A DNA stretch of 64,000 nt from Nitzschia sp. DOCU1 (taxonomy: Eukaryota > Bacillariophyta > Bacillariophyceae > Bacillariales > Bacillariaceae). The notes under the pieces are model-generated. The model saw nothing but the letters and a program-made list of their open reading frames with translations, was not told where the DNA came from and searched no databases. Numbering within the stretch: position 1 is the stretch's first letter; every line of letters starts with the position of its first letter. The translations under genes and the position numbers were made by a program. The DNA is taken from positions 1,488,001-1,552,000 of the forward strand of contig OX595995.1 of the NCBI GenBank assembly GCA_951394045.1. The letters are read 5' to 3'. Shown piece by piece: positions 55,020 through 64,000 of this stretch.

Positions 55020-55553
55020 TCATGCTAGGACGTGAACGGGTAACAATTTGACCGACAACCCTTCGGCTTGCAAAAGGTGGTGATAGCGCTCGCCAAGCTC
55101 GCGGCATTCGTAGGTTCCAATTGTAGCTTCCCCAGTCTCATCAGCAGTTTTCATTGTTTGAAAAGCTTGAAGCTCTGTCAACCCAGTAATCTTGACCAGC
55201 TGCGCAGCCACCCAAAACTCATGGTTGAACTCGTCATTGTAGAGACGCAACTCCCAATGATCTGGTGTGTTGTGATCGGTTTTTGGAAGGTGCTGTTGTC
55301 GAGAGATTGGAGAGGAGGTTCGAATGGGACGATCGGTAATGGTAGGCCTCTCTTTGATGGTTGTTGTAAACGATTCCTCGGCGGTCCTAGCGAAAGCAGG
55401 GAATTGCTGCAGCCGGAGGATATTTTGTTGACCAGCAACAATTTTGGGGGTTGCCAGAGCACCAGTTTGTGCGATTGAAAGAAAGAAAAAGATTGATATC
55501 ATCACGAAAGAAGAGATCGTTCCAAAGGCAAAGTTTGTTGGTAGCATCGTCAT
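55020..55553 (-). CDS. clpS: ClpS-like N-degron adaptor, probably organelle-targeted
   Basis: A frame of 177 residues from the ATG at 55553 ('MTMLPTNFAFG'). The N-terminus has a hydrophobic signal-like segment ('FVMISIFFFLSIAQTGALA') followed by a Ser/Thr/Arg-rich stretch. That layout fits the bipartite plastid presequence of diatoms, though the typical Phe after the cleavage site is not clear. The C-terminal 75 residues match ClpS: 'WELRLYNDEFNHEFWVAAQL' (the N-D-D/E substrate pocket), 'GLTELQAFQTMKTAD' and 'HHLLQAEGLSVKLLP'. ClpS delivers N-end-rule substrates to the ClpC/ClpP protease. The His that contacts the substrate N-terminus in bacterial ClpS appears to be Asp here (TADETGEA against VHYQGKA). 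Confidence 0.7.
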   Translation of the reverse strand: MTMLPTNFAFGTISSFVMISIFFFLSIAQTGALATPKIVAGQQNILRLQQFPAFARTAEESFTTTIKERPTITDRPIRTSSPISRQQHLPKTDHNTPDHWELRLYNDEFNHEFWVAAQLVKITGLTELQAFQTMKTADETGEATIGTYECRELGERYHHLLQAEGLSVKLLPVHVLA

Positions 55554-56255
55554 TTGAAGGCAGCGGTGTCGACGGCGAGAGTGAACGTAACAGAATATAT
55601 GGCAAGCATTTTCCAGAAAGGTCACGAAGAGACTGCCTCCGAGATTCACAAAGAAGAGAAAGATCGAGAAGGTGTCCCAGCTGCTACGCCCCATCGGAAG
55701 GAAGAAAGAGCGAAACGAAGAAAGAAACCACAGAGTCCTTTCTCAAAAAAGATACCTTTCCTCGCAAAGCCAATTGCCCTTTGGAATCCAATCCAAGAAG
55801 TCCAAGAAGAGCGGTACTCAAAATTCATATGATTGGGCAATATTTGTCGGAGGCACAGTTGCTGACCGAAGAGTTTCTGTCCCATGCGATAAATCAATAG
55901 CGCACATCGCGGACCCAAAACGTGACTACAAGGTACACTTTTTGCTCGTGACTAAACGTGGCGAGCAATCAGCACATCATGGGACCTACCTCCATCATCC
56001 ATCAACTCACAAATCCATTCAACATCAGATATAGTACGGCCCAACCATAACGATTGCAATATTCTTTCTTCAGTTGAAGCTTTATTGGGGAGGGGACGAG
56101 TGAAAGGAAATCTGGACCTAGTTACGTTAAGTACAAAAAGTAACTTGGCTGATCGCGAAGGGGGACAAATCATATCAACCGTGGCTGGCATAGACGTCAA
56201 GAAGTCACGGTTGGTAAATATGGTGTGACGAGAAGGCTTGCTACAATGAACCTTT
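55554..56255. other. Intergenic between clpS-like gene and phosphatase 3' end
   Basis: Purine-rich from 55600 to 55760. The + strand frames (55451-55900, 55672-56034) are Lys/Arg-rich and look like shadows of low-complexity DNA. No gene supported. Confidence 0.45.
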
Positions 56256-59200
56256 CTACGACTGGGTCCACCAAACGTCAATGTTGCATTTGATTCGTGC
56301 AACTTCCAATCCACCTTCCATTAAACCCTCATCCAGCGTCAATGAAATGATTTTCAAATTGCGCAGTTTGTCTGCAACGACCGCCTCTGGTTCATCCGCC
56401 TCTTCTACCGCCATCTTCCTCATGGATGGAGATGGACCTTGGTTCACGAATTTCAGGGAGCCTCGTCGATCGAGTTGCGGCTTGACGGTGGCCGCGCTGC
56501 TACTGAGAGACTTTGCTGCTCGTTGAACGGGCGTCGGATAGCCATTTTCGGAAGTCGCCGCCTCTTTCATAGCAGCGGATGGTTGGCTTGAATAGGACCA
56601 TCCCTTCTGACCTTGTTGTCCAGATCGTCCACCACCTCTTCCAGGGGGTACCCGGCCGGGGGTGCCTTGCGGGCCGAACCGTGCTGCCAAATCATTGCCA
56701 GTAGATGGTCGACGCGGTGCCTTCCGATCACTGGGAGAGGCGGGGGCGGTCTGGCCTCTGGCTGGTCCACCGCGGCCTCCTGGCGATGCGGGTGCAATTG
56801 GGCCTCTCGCCGGTCCACCACGCTCTCCTCTTCCAGCAGCTGATGTTCCACCTCGTCCTCCACCTCGGCCGCCGGGGATCGCTGTTCGTGTGCGAGCTGG
56901 GCTAGAATCCCTCACACCCACCAGACCACCGCTTCGTGACCGTGAAGGGCTAGCATCCCTTACCCCCATCCCGTCTTGTCGTGAACGCGCAGGACTAGCA
57001 TCTCTCATTCGCCCGGCTGTTCGTCCGGACCTTCCAGCCATAAGACCGCCACCGCGCGTAGCGACGCCAGAGGAACTACTGCTGCGTTGCATGGGTTTTA
57101 CCGTATTGGTGATCAAGGATGGATTTTTGGTAACAGTAATCAATTTTGCAAGATTCAAGGAGTATGCTCCAAATGGTTTCTGGTCCTTTGAGTCGATGAG
57201 TGTTATGTGCAGAAGAGCTCCTGTGAGATCGATTGGGTCCCCGTTCGTGAGATGAGTTCGGATGGAAAAGTGTAAACTTTCCTTCTTCCAACTTGGTTTC
57301 ATGGTATCCGAGACAGTAGTAGTTGTAGGGAAACCTTTGGAGCTCGAACCCAATAGTGACTTTAATTTCCCGTCACTGCTGCTCTTGTGGGGTTTGCCCT
57401 TGCCGGAGCTGCTCAACAGGTCCTTCCAGCTGCTCTTCTTGGAAGAGTACGCCTGCATAGCGTCTGCCGGCGTCGATACGAAGGAAAGATATGAATTGGG
57501 AAGCTCGGCCTTTTTGGCCTTACGTATCTGATTTTCGTTTCAAAAGAGCAGATGTTGTGAGAACAAGGAAGGGTTCGTGTTACGATCTCAACGATATAAC
57601 GAACCTTGTCATAGTTATCCGGATCAATCACAACGGACATGGACGATACCAGGAAGTGCATCATCTCCCGATCTACAATTTCAGTACCGAAATCGCCGTC
57701 GTCGTCGTCGTCGTCGTCGTCCGACTTGTCAGTTTTAGACGACCGTTTCTTTGTTTTCTTTAGTGACACAGCCCGTTCCCATTGCAGATTCTCGTTGAGT
57801 CGAATCGAAAAAGCTCCACGAATGGGTTTGTGATCCGATGTGGTAAAATGTTCAATTGGTTCATACAGAATGGGTCGAAGGCATGGTTCTAGCTGATCCC
57901 CCGTTTTGAACAAGATTCTGTCCGTGTACGATGGGGAACGTTTGACGTTGTATTCATATCCATCCTGCCGGGCTACTTTGAACGTCGGGTCGAAATTGCA
58001 GTAGGGAGTTCGCCAGCCCATCAAGCAGTCACCACTACGAACAGCATTTGCCAATTCATCGTACTTGTTGAGCATTTTCCAATCACGAGCAGCAGTCATG
58101 GCGTGGCAAATCTTGATGTGCCGTTCTGATCCTGGCTCAACGCCTGGTAGTCTCGTCCGAAAATTCAAGTCACCCATGAAAAAGGTGAAATGGGAAGACA
58201 GTGGGGCTTCATATTTCATCGGAGTAAAAGAAGATTTGGTGCCACTGAGAATATCCATGAACGAGGTACATCTGGTAGCATATTTCTCTTCACCCTCGTG
58301 TGCCTCCAAGTGTGCCGTTAAAAAGGCTAGACGGGTCGACCCGTTGACAGCCACTTCCGCCGCAATGCCACCTTTGTTGGCAAGTCCACCCTTCCCTGTA
58401 GGCTTGTCTTTCACGCCGAGAACCTCCAAGTCGATTGATATGGGATTGTAGTAGATCACCAACCGCATCTCTCCAAGTTGATAGGATAGGGCTCGATCGT
58501 AGTTTGGGAGCTGATCTTCGAAACGATAATGTAGGACGTCTGTATCAGCCCATCCTGGAAATCCTCCATCTGCGACGGGGGCGTTTGCTTGCTGTGCGCT
58601 ATAAAGAGGACGAGTGGTGTGGTCCCAAGACGAGACCAACGTGTTCACAGCCTTCGCCACCTTGGTGACTTTTTTACCAGCTTTGAGTCCAACCTTTCCT
58701 GCCTTGACCGTCGCTCCAAGGATTTTCTTGGCTGTAGACTTTTTGGCCTTGCGTGGAGTCGCGCCATCGTCCAGATCGAGCTCATCGTCCGAAGAATCCA
58801 TTGACCTACTTTTGCCGACGGCTAGTTTCTTTGCTGATTTTGGAGGCGTCAATGTGGGATCTACCGCTTCATCATTGATTTCGGCGACTAGGTCATCCAT
58901 GTCCTCCTCTTCCGACCCCGATAAGGATCCGTCTTCTGACATGTTGGATTGTTTTTCCTTTTTCGACGAACTTCCAGTTTCAAACGTGGCCTCCTGCATC
59001 CCAATCACAATGATATCAAAACATTCATCATCGACTTTTTCTCGCTTCTTTTTCTTGGGTTTCGCATCAGGCGGGGGTGGCACATTATCAAAATTCGTTT
59101 CAAATCGAATGCTTTCTCTGGACTCAAGCGGCTTGGTGGAAAGGAGGGAGGGTGCTGCCACAGAGGAATTCTTTCGTTCAATGGGCGTTTGGGCAACCAA

Positions 59201-59911
59201 GAAGCCTTCCAGCGAAGAGGAGCCGGATCGTTGCAATGCTAAATCGGCAAAGGATGCTTGATCGTCGTAATCAAATTTTGATGATTCAAATGCAGCATTC
59301 GATCTGAATTCGATACTGTTGCGATCTGGGTTATTCTTTTGAGATGCCAAGAAGGCTTCGTAGTCGTCTTGGGTAACCACTGAAGATCGCGGCGTCGGAG
59401 GTTTATTCTTGGCGAGATATGCCTCATAGGCATCTTCTTCACTGGCTAAGTGACCCGATGAAGAGCCCGATTGTTGTCGTTCTAGCCACTTTTTGTATTC
59501 TTTTGATTCGATCGAGGTCCTACTGGACACCGAGTCCCTTGCTGCCGCCTGTGCTCGGAGGACCGGCAATGGTTCCGGTTCGGTTTCAGGCAAATAGCCA
59601 GAAGAAGATGAGTCACTGACATTGCTAGAACGATTGGTCATTTGTGGTTTTGCCTTTGGCGGCGCCTCCTTGGCCGGAGAAGGCGATCCTTCGGGTGGTG
59701 GATTTTGGGCCCGCCGCGGATCCATAATGACTGGAAAGCGGGGTGGCCGCGGCATGGCCAGGCTGCATTGACCATTGAGGGGGATCCACTCATTGAGAGA
59801 AGCCAAATCGGGCTGAGCATTTCCGAGATTGGCGGAACAAATCAATATCCGAATTGTGGATGCGTCAACGTCAAGCGACGCCGGCAGTCGCTTGGAGTTG
59901 TCGGGCGGCAT
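56256..59911 (-). CDS. Inositol polyphosphate 5-phosphatase with long inserts and RG-rich C-terminal extension
   Basis: Exon 1 is 59911-57605 and exon 2 57527-56256. The 77-bp intron (GTTCGT...ATCAG, phase 0) joins 'DPDNYDK' to 'IRKAKKAELPNSYLSF'. Product 1192 residues. The Mg-dependent phosphatase core is complete but stretched. 'IRILICSANLGNAQPD' is followed by an insert of about 230 residues (three 'EYxxxLxxQ'-like repeats, then acidic and Pro runs) before 'FDIIVIGMQEA'. Next come 'NKGGIAAEV', 'FFMGDLNFRTRLPG', 'SPSYTDRILFKTG' and 'TTSDHKPIRGAF', the catalytic and metal-binding set. It removes the 5-phosphate of phosphoinositides or inositol phosphates. Exon 2 adds a C2-like beta stretch ('LHFSIRTHLTNGD') and a long disordered Arg-Gly/Ser region. 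A C-terminal Asp run is encoded by a GTC repeat. Confidence 0.85.
57697..57722. repeat. GTC microsatellite in phosphatase exon 1
   Basis: About eight units of GTC on the + strand, encoding a poly-Asp run in the phosphatase. Copy number is expected to vary. Confidence 0.85.
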
Positions 59912-60919
59912 GCTGCTGTGGGGGTTCGCCGCTGCAGACTCAGCGACTGCAAATGCTCCTCTCTCTTGATGAGACTTCTCTCCACAAGTCTGTTACTAAC
60001 TCGTCCACTCACTCAACGACTATCGAAATAGTCACTATCGAACTCTTTCGTGAGTTAGATTAGAGTATTGTTGGCATCAAAGTTGGTGGTGCATGTAGCT
60101 CCTGTGGCGTATCTTTTATCGTTGCTTGCTGGGCGGTCTTCGCCCCCCTGGACGCAGATCCAATGTGCTGCTTTTCCCGCCAAAAAAGCGAGCCGAGCCA
60201 TTGTTGGCCGACCGATTGGAGCACGCCGTGTCGACTCCACCAACTGGTATATGTCGTGCTTTCGGTAGAGAACCGCGCCCGTCGGGTCTATAGTTGACTG
60301 GATGGATTCACTGGCAAAGAAATGAGACTCTGAAAACCTGTGACGCACGCTCCAATCCCCCCCAACAAGCGGAACACGGCGATAAAACGGTAATGACCCC
60401 TACCCGTTTTATTTTAAGGTTCTCACAAAGCGAGTCGGCCGGTAGGGAGCATATGTAACCTTCGCCCCAGGACACAACGAATGAGGAAAGGAGTGACGTC
60501 TCTGCCCAATCCAAGATAGGCAGTTCTATCGTGAAAAGTCTGGTTGGTCCATTCAAGAAAGTGCCCCACGGGCACTACAAACGACTTTCCCTCCACCCTA
60601 CTACTACTATACTACTAGCAGTGCAGCCGTGTCCCGGCACTTTTGTACCACCATTAGACATATGGTTTGACTTTCTGCCACTGCTGTGCTCACATCACAC
60701 TTCTCTTGTCCCTCTTACTCGTGAAACCATCGATATCGCATTGCTTTTGACATTATCTCCTGTGGTCCTCGTTCTTACCTGTATCATTTGCTCAAGAAGA
60801 AAGAAGAAGAAGGGCTCGTCCATAATAGTACTAGCAAGGGATTCAGCAGATCCACATCCAAGTTATCAGGCCCGCAATACTTCTGGCCCCGTTGTATGCA
60901 CATTCCAAAAAATCATGCA
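59912..60919. other. Divergent upstream region of phosphatase and LRR genes
   Basis: This is the promoter region of both neighbours. The stretch 60531-60900 is open in frame with the LRR start but has no other ATG-led coding signal. No additional gene seen. Confidence 0.45.
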
Positions 60920-63825
60920 ATGAGTGATACGAACATGTCTCCACGCCCTGATGAAAGTGAAGCTAATATATGGTCAAGACTAGAGGCCGAAAGAAAACGT
61001 CAAGATGAAATCCGAGCAAGACACTCAGTCGGCAATCAGCAGTTGGTACTGCCCAGAGCGAAATCGTTTGATTCAGGGCACAAGACAGGACCAGCGGTAC
61101 TCTCGTCAAAACACCGACCCGCTGTCTTTTATGTCCCAAACACACCAACAGGCGAAACGGTTGTTTTGGATCCTCATCACGAAAGGAAGGGAAATAGTAA
61201 GAAGGTCAAGTCCGTTGTCAAGATGTCCAGGGATGAGAAAGATATGATGGAGGTTGATTCTTCCACTGATGAAAACCACAATGGTGCTGATGGCGAACGA
61301 AGAGAACGAAGAAGAAGTAGCCACAAACAACATGATCGAAGCTCTTCGAGGGGATCTTCCAAAGATAGTCACACTTCACTTGTTTCGACGGAAAGGCCTC
61401 CTAGTGGACGAGTCAAGAAGCAAATTTCGATGGCAGCAAAGATAGTCATACTGCACTTATGTCAACGGAAACTCCAAGTGGACGCGCGGTCAAGCAAATT
61501 TCGATGGACGGTTCTGTAACAGACTAGAGTCCAGGCAGCGGCACCTTTTTGCCCCTCGTTCCGGACCTGGCAGGTCCAAAATTGGTATCCCCCCGACTGA
61601 GCAGCTTCCTCGACTCCAGTACCACATCTGAAACAAAATCTATTTCGCAGTCCTCGAATGCTACCAATAGTCCTGGTGGTCGAAGTCGACAGAATCAGAG
61701 TACATTGAATGGTCATCCTCCCTCGGACAAGCCACCCCTACGACGCAAACTCAAGGCCAACCCCAAAAACATTGAACCACCCATCAAGAATGCGGCTCTA
61801 AACAAGACCCTTGTTGATGATGTCTCCACAAGTCTGCGTTCTTCTTCCAGTGACAACGCTGCTGCTCTTGTAGACGGCGTCAATCTTTCTTATACCGCCA
61901 AGCCAATGAGCTTGAGTCAACATTTGAGCCAGCATGAATCATCAACGACGACGTCGCGGAAAAAAACCCAGGCAATGATGATGCTCAGTCCGTTCGTACT
62001 AATTGCACAGGACAATTGCATCGCTCTGGCCCCAAGTATGGTTCGTCACGCATCATTGATGAAACCAAAATCGAAAAGATGGAAAGTTGGGTCTTCGTGG
62101 TGGCATGTCTATTGTTTTTGATTACTACAGCTGGAATCAGTTGTATCGTTCTGTTTGTTTTTGGAGTTTGGGGTCCTCAAGTGTCGGATGAGGAGCTATT
62201 GCAAGCCCAAGTGGAGTATTTGTCAACAGATCCCATCGTTTTTGAGGACCCCATGTCCGCCCAATGGCAAGCGATTGATTGGATGGTAAATGTCGATGAG
62301 AGTAGTCTAGATTGGGAAAACGATCAAGTACGACGGGAAACACGGTATGCCTTGGCGGTGCTATGTTTTAGTACGGGACTTGGAAGCGATTGGATCGACC
62401 CATTAGAGTTTCTATCGGCACAACACGAATGTGCCTGGAACAACGAGGAGGGGCAAGGTGTGGCCTGCAGTAGCGATCTTCGTGTAACGAGTTTGACCAT
62501 TGGTACGTTGAATAAAGTTCGTTGTCATTTGGGAAAAAGGGACAAAGTGAAGTATAGCTCACCGTTTCCCATCCATTCTTATTTTTGTTGTATAGTCAAC
62601 AATGGGTTACGTGGAAGGCTGCCTGTCGAATTATCGGGGCTATCTGACTTGGAGGTTTTGCGCTTGAGCAGTAATGTGTTAACGGGAAGTCTTCCGGTTT
62701 TAGCGTTTCCAAGATTAGATGAATTGAATTTGAGTGACAATCGATTGGATGGTCCTGTCCCAATGGATTTCTATGCCGCGTTACCTACATTACGCCATTT
62801 GAATTTGTCTTCCAACGTTTTGTTGTCGAGCCTGCCCACTGAATGGGGTTTCTTGTTAACCAATGACGTCGGACCCATGGTCCAACTTCGAGCTTTGGAC
62901 TTGTCAAAAAATGATTTGACTGGGACTATGGATATGATTGAAAACTTTCCCAGTCTGGAGCAACTTGATCTATCCTCGAATCAATTTACTGGGATCATTC
63001 CCGATAGTCTGGGAGGTTTGTCCAATCTTGAGTTTGTTTCCCTCTCTGAGAATGAAATCGAAGGAACGATTCCATCGACCATTGGCTACTTGACGAGCCT
63101 GCAGGTCTTTGATGTGGGCAATAATTGGTTGAGTGGAACCTTTCTGTGGTTTTCTCTATCAACATCGATTGGAAATATGTTGACGCGTTTGGTGTTTTCC
63201 AAAAATTCCTTCACTGGACCCATACCTGAGAGTGTGATTGTTCGGTACAACCGCCTGGAAGTGATTGACTTTGGAAGAAATCTTCTTACCGGGAACATAC
63301 CGAATGGGCTCGGATCCATGAATAACTTACATGAGTTGGACATGTCGGCCAACAAGTTGGATGGGACTTTGCCAGCAGACTTGGGTTTTGCTGGTTCGTT
63401 GGTTTCGTTGAGTGTGGCGGGCAATCAGATATTCGGAACAATCCCTGCAACTTTGGGCAATTCGGATTCCCTGGTAAGGTTGGACCTCCAGGGTAATCAA
63501 TTTTTTGGAACTGTGCCTTCGTCGTTTGACAAGCTTTCAGTTATAGGTAGGTTCCTACTAGGAATAATGAGGTGCACCGCTTGCCTGTTGTTGCTTGGCG
63601 GTGTTCCTCTTTGTTGGAAGACTGATTCCAGCATCAACTCACATTTGCTGCCACATTGGTCCCTTGTTAGAACGGATCGGTCTTTACCGCAATGATTTGG
63701 ATGGAAATATTGATTTTCTGTGCTTGACTGACCCGCCCCCCGTCATCTCGGCCGATTGTGGCGGGAGATACCCGCAGGTTCTTGCATGCAGCTGCTCCGA
63801 AGTTTGCTACGATAGTAGCACGTAG
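60920..63825 (+). pseudogene. Leucine-rich-repeat membrane protein, N-terminal part frame-broken
   Basis: It starts 'MSDTNMSPRPDESEANIWSR', the usual charged cytosolic head of diatom LRR receptor-like proteins. A frame loss occurs at 61433, between two copies of a 75-bp repeat. A TAG follows at 61522, and a second frame change lies near 61935-61975 (seven-A run). From 62079 the frame is clean: TM helix 'WVFVVACLLFLITTAGISC', then 'ALAVLCFSTG' and a CAW cap motif. About 14 LRRs (LxxLxxLxLSxNxLxGxxP) and a Cys-rich end 'CSCSEVCY' follow. Introns lie at 62503-62595 (GTACGT...TATAG, phase 1) and 63547-63670 (GTAGGT...TTAG, phase 1). The LRR half is intact, so a shorter protein from 62079 could be made. 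Otherwise a pseudogene, or errors in the assembly. Confidence 0.65.
61358..61507 (+). repeat. Two-unit 75-bp tandem repeat in LRR head region
   Basis: Both units contain CAAAGATAGTCA, TCAACGGAA (TCGACGGAA in unit 1), AGTGGACG and CAAATTTCGATGG. Unit 1 ends in ATGG and unit 2 in ATGGACGG. The missing four bases at the junction account for the frame change. Confidence 0.75.
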
Positions 63826-64000
63826 CGACTGGCCGGTCTACGAATCGACATCATTCTTTTTCCTAAATTCTATTACAAGGACAGGATCATCAATACTGTT
63901 GCAAGATACTGCTAGCTACCAGCAGTAATCGGTAGAAGCAGCGCTTACACCGATTACAGCGGTCTGCCGATTCATAAAGTGCCGTGCTGTGTGCTCGCCC
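63826..64000. other. 3' flank of LRR gene, nothing recognised
   Basis: AT-rich sequence with two short near-inverted CAGTAATCGGTAG / CTACCAGCAG stretches. No supported feature. Confidence 0.4.

Noticed and set aside
55451..56034. Lys/Arg-rich + strand frames between clpS-like and phosphatase genes
   Set aside because: They are purine-rich low-complexity translations without motifs, partly overlapping the clpS-like gene on the other strand.

Overview
The window looks like nuclear DNA of a diatom, probably a raphid pennate. The evidence is short (66-124 bp) GT-AG introns, AATAAA signals, Pro-Ser linkers in a secreted Cys-rich protein, a ClpS with an N-terminal presequence, transmembrane leucine-rich-repeat proteins, a stramenopile-type 'VRFGS...LGW' gene and dense tandem duplication with transposon debris. 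I cannot fix the species from sequence alone.

Layout. From 1 to 27 kb there are repeated blocks of two unrelated genes facing each other: gene A (secreted, modular, Cys-repeat protein, + strand) and gene B (STAND/AAA_16-type P-loop ATPase with a TPR-like helical C-terminus, - strand). Block 1 (1-8.6 kb) has a broken A and an intact B. A lone B 3' exon (12.2-13.2 kb) runs into a 200-N assembly gap. Block 2 (13.4-20.2 kb) has an uninterrupted A (5' end lost in the gap) and an intact B. A fourth B lies at 23.5-26.8 kb. Two more B genes sit in tandem on the + strand at 44.0-51.9 kb, so the window holds five full-length B genes and one fragment. All share one phase-2 intron.

Between these blocks is degraded mobile DNA: a transposase-like pseudogene (10.5-11.9 kb), a 1.5 kb element with 31-bp inverted termini (20.7-22.2 kb), a second family with related ends (8.8/10.3 kb and 27.1/28.5 kb), a possible tyrosine-recombinase fragment and a frame-broken zinc-finger gene (28.5-30.0 kb), and a dead fragment of condensin subunit 2 (22.4-22.9 kb).

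From 30.7 to 42.5 kb the DNA is ordinary and gene-dense: an NmrA-like NAD(P)-binding protein, a membrane sulfotransferase, a 2H phosphoesterase, a conserved stramenopile hypothetical gene, a YaaA/UPF0246 protein and a class 3 lipase. A FAR1/MULE-like gene follows, then the B tandem. From 52 to 64 kb come a second NmrA-like copy in inverted orientation, an unknown one-TM protein, a ClpS adaptor, a large inositol polyphosphate 5-phosphatase and a leucine-rich-repeat membrane protein whose N-terminal part is frame-broken.

No pathway links all these genes. The coherent biology is the A/B expansion: paired copying of a predicted extracellular Cys-repeat protein and an intracellular signalling-type ATPase, with some copies decaying. 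Domain and family names rest on motifs read by eye; no database search was run.
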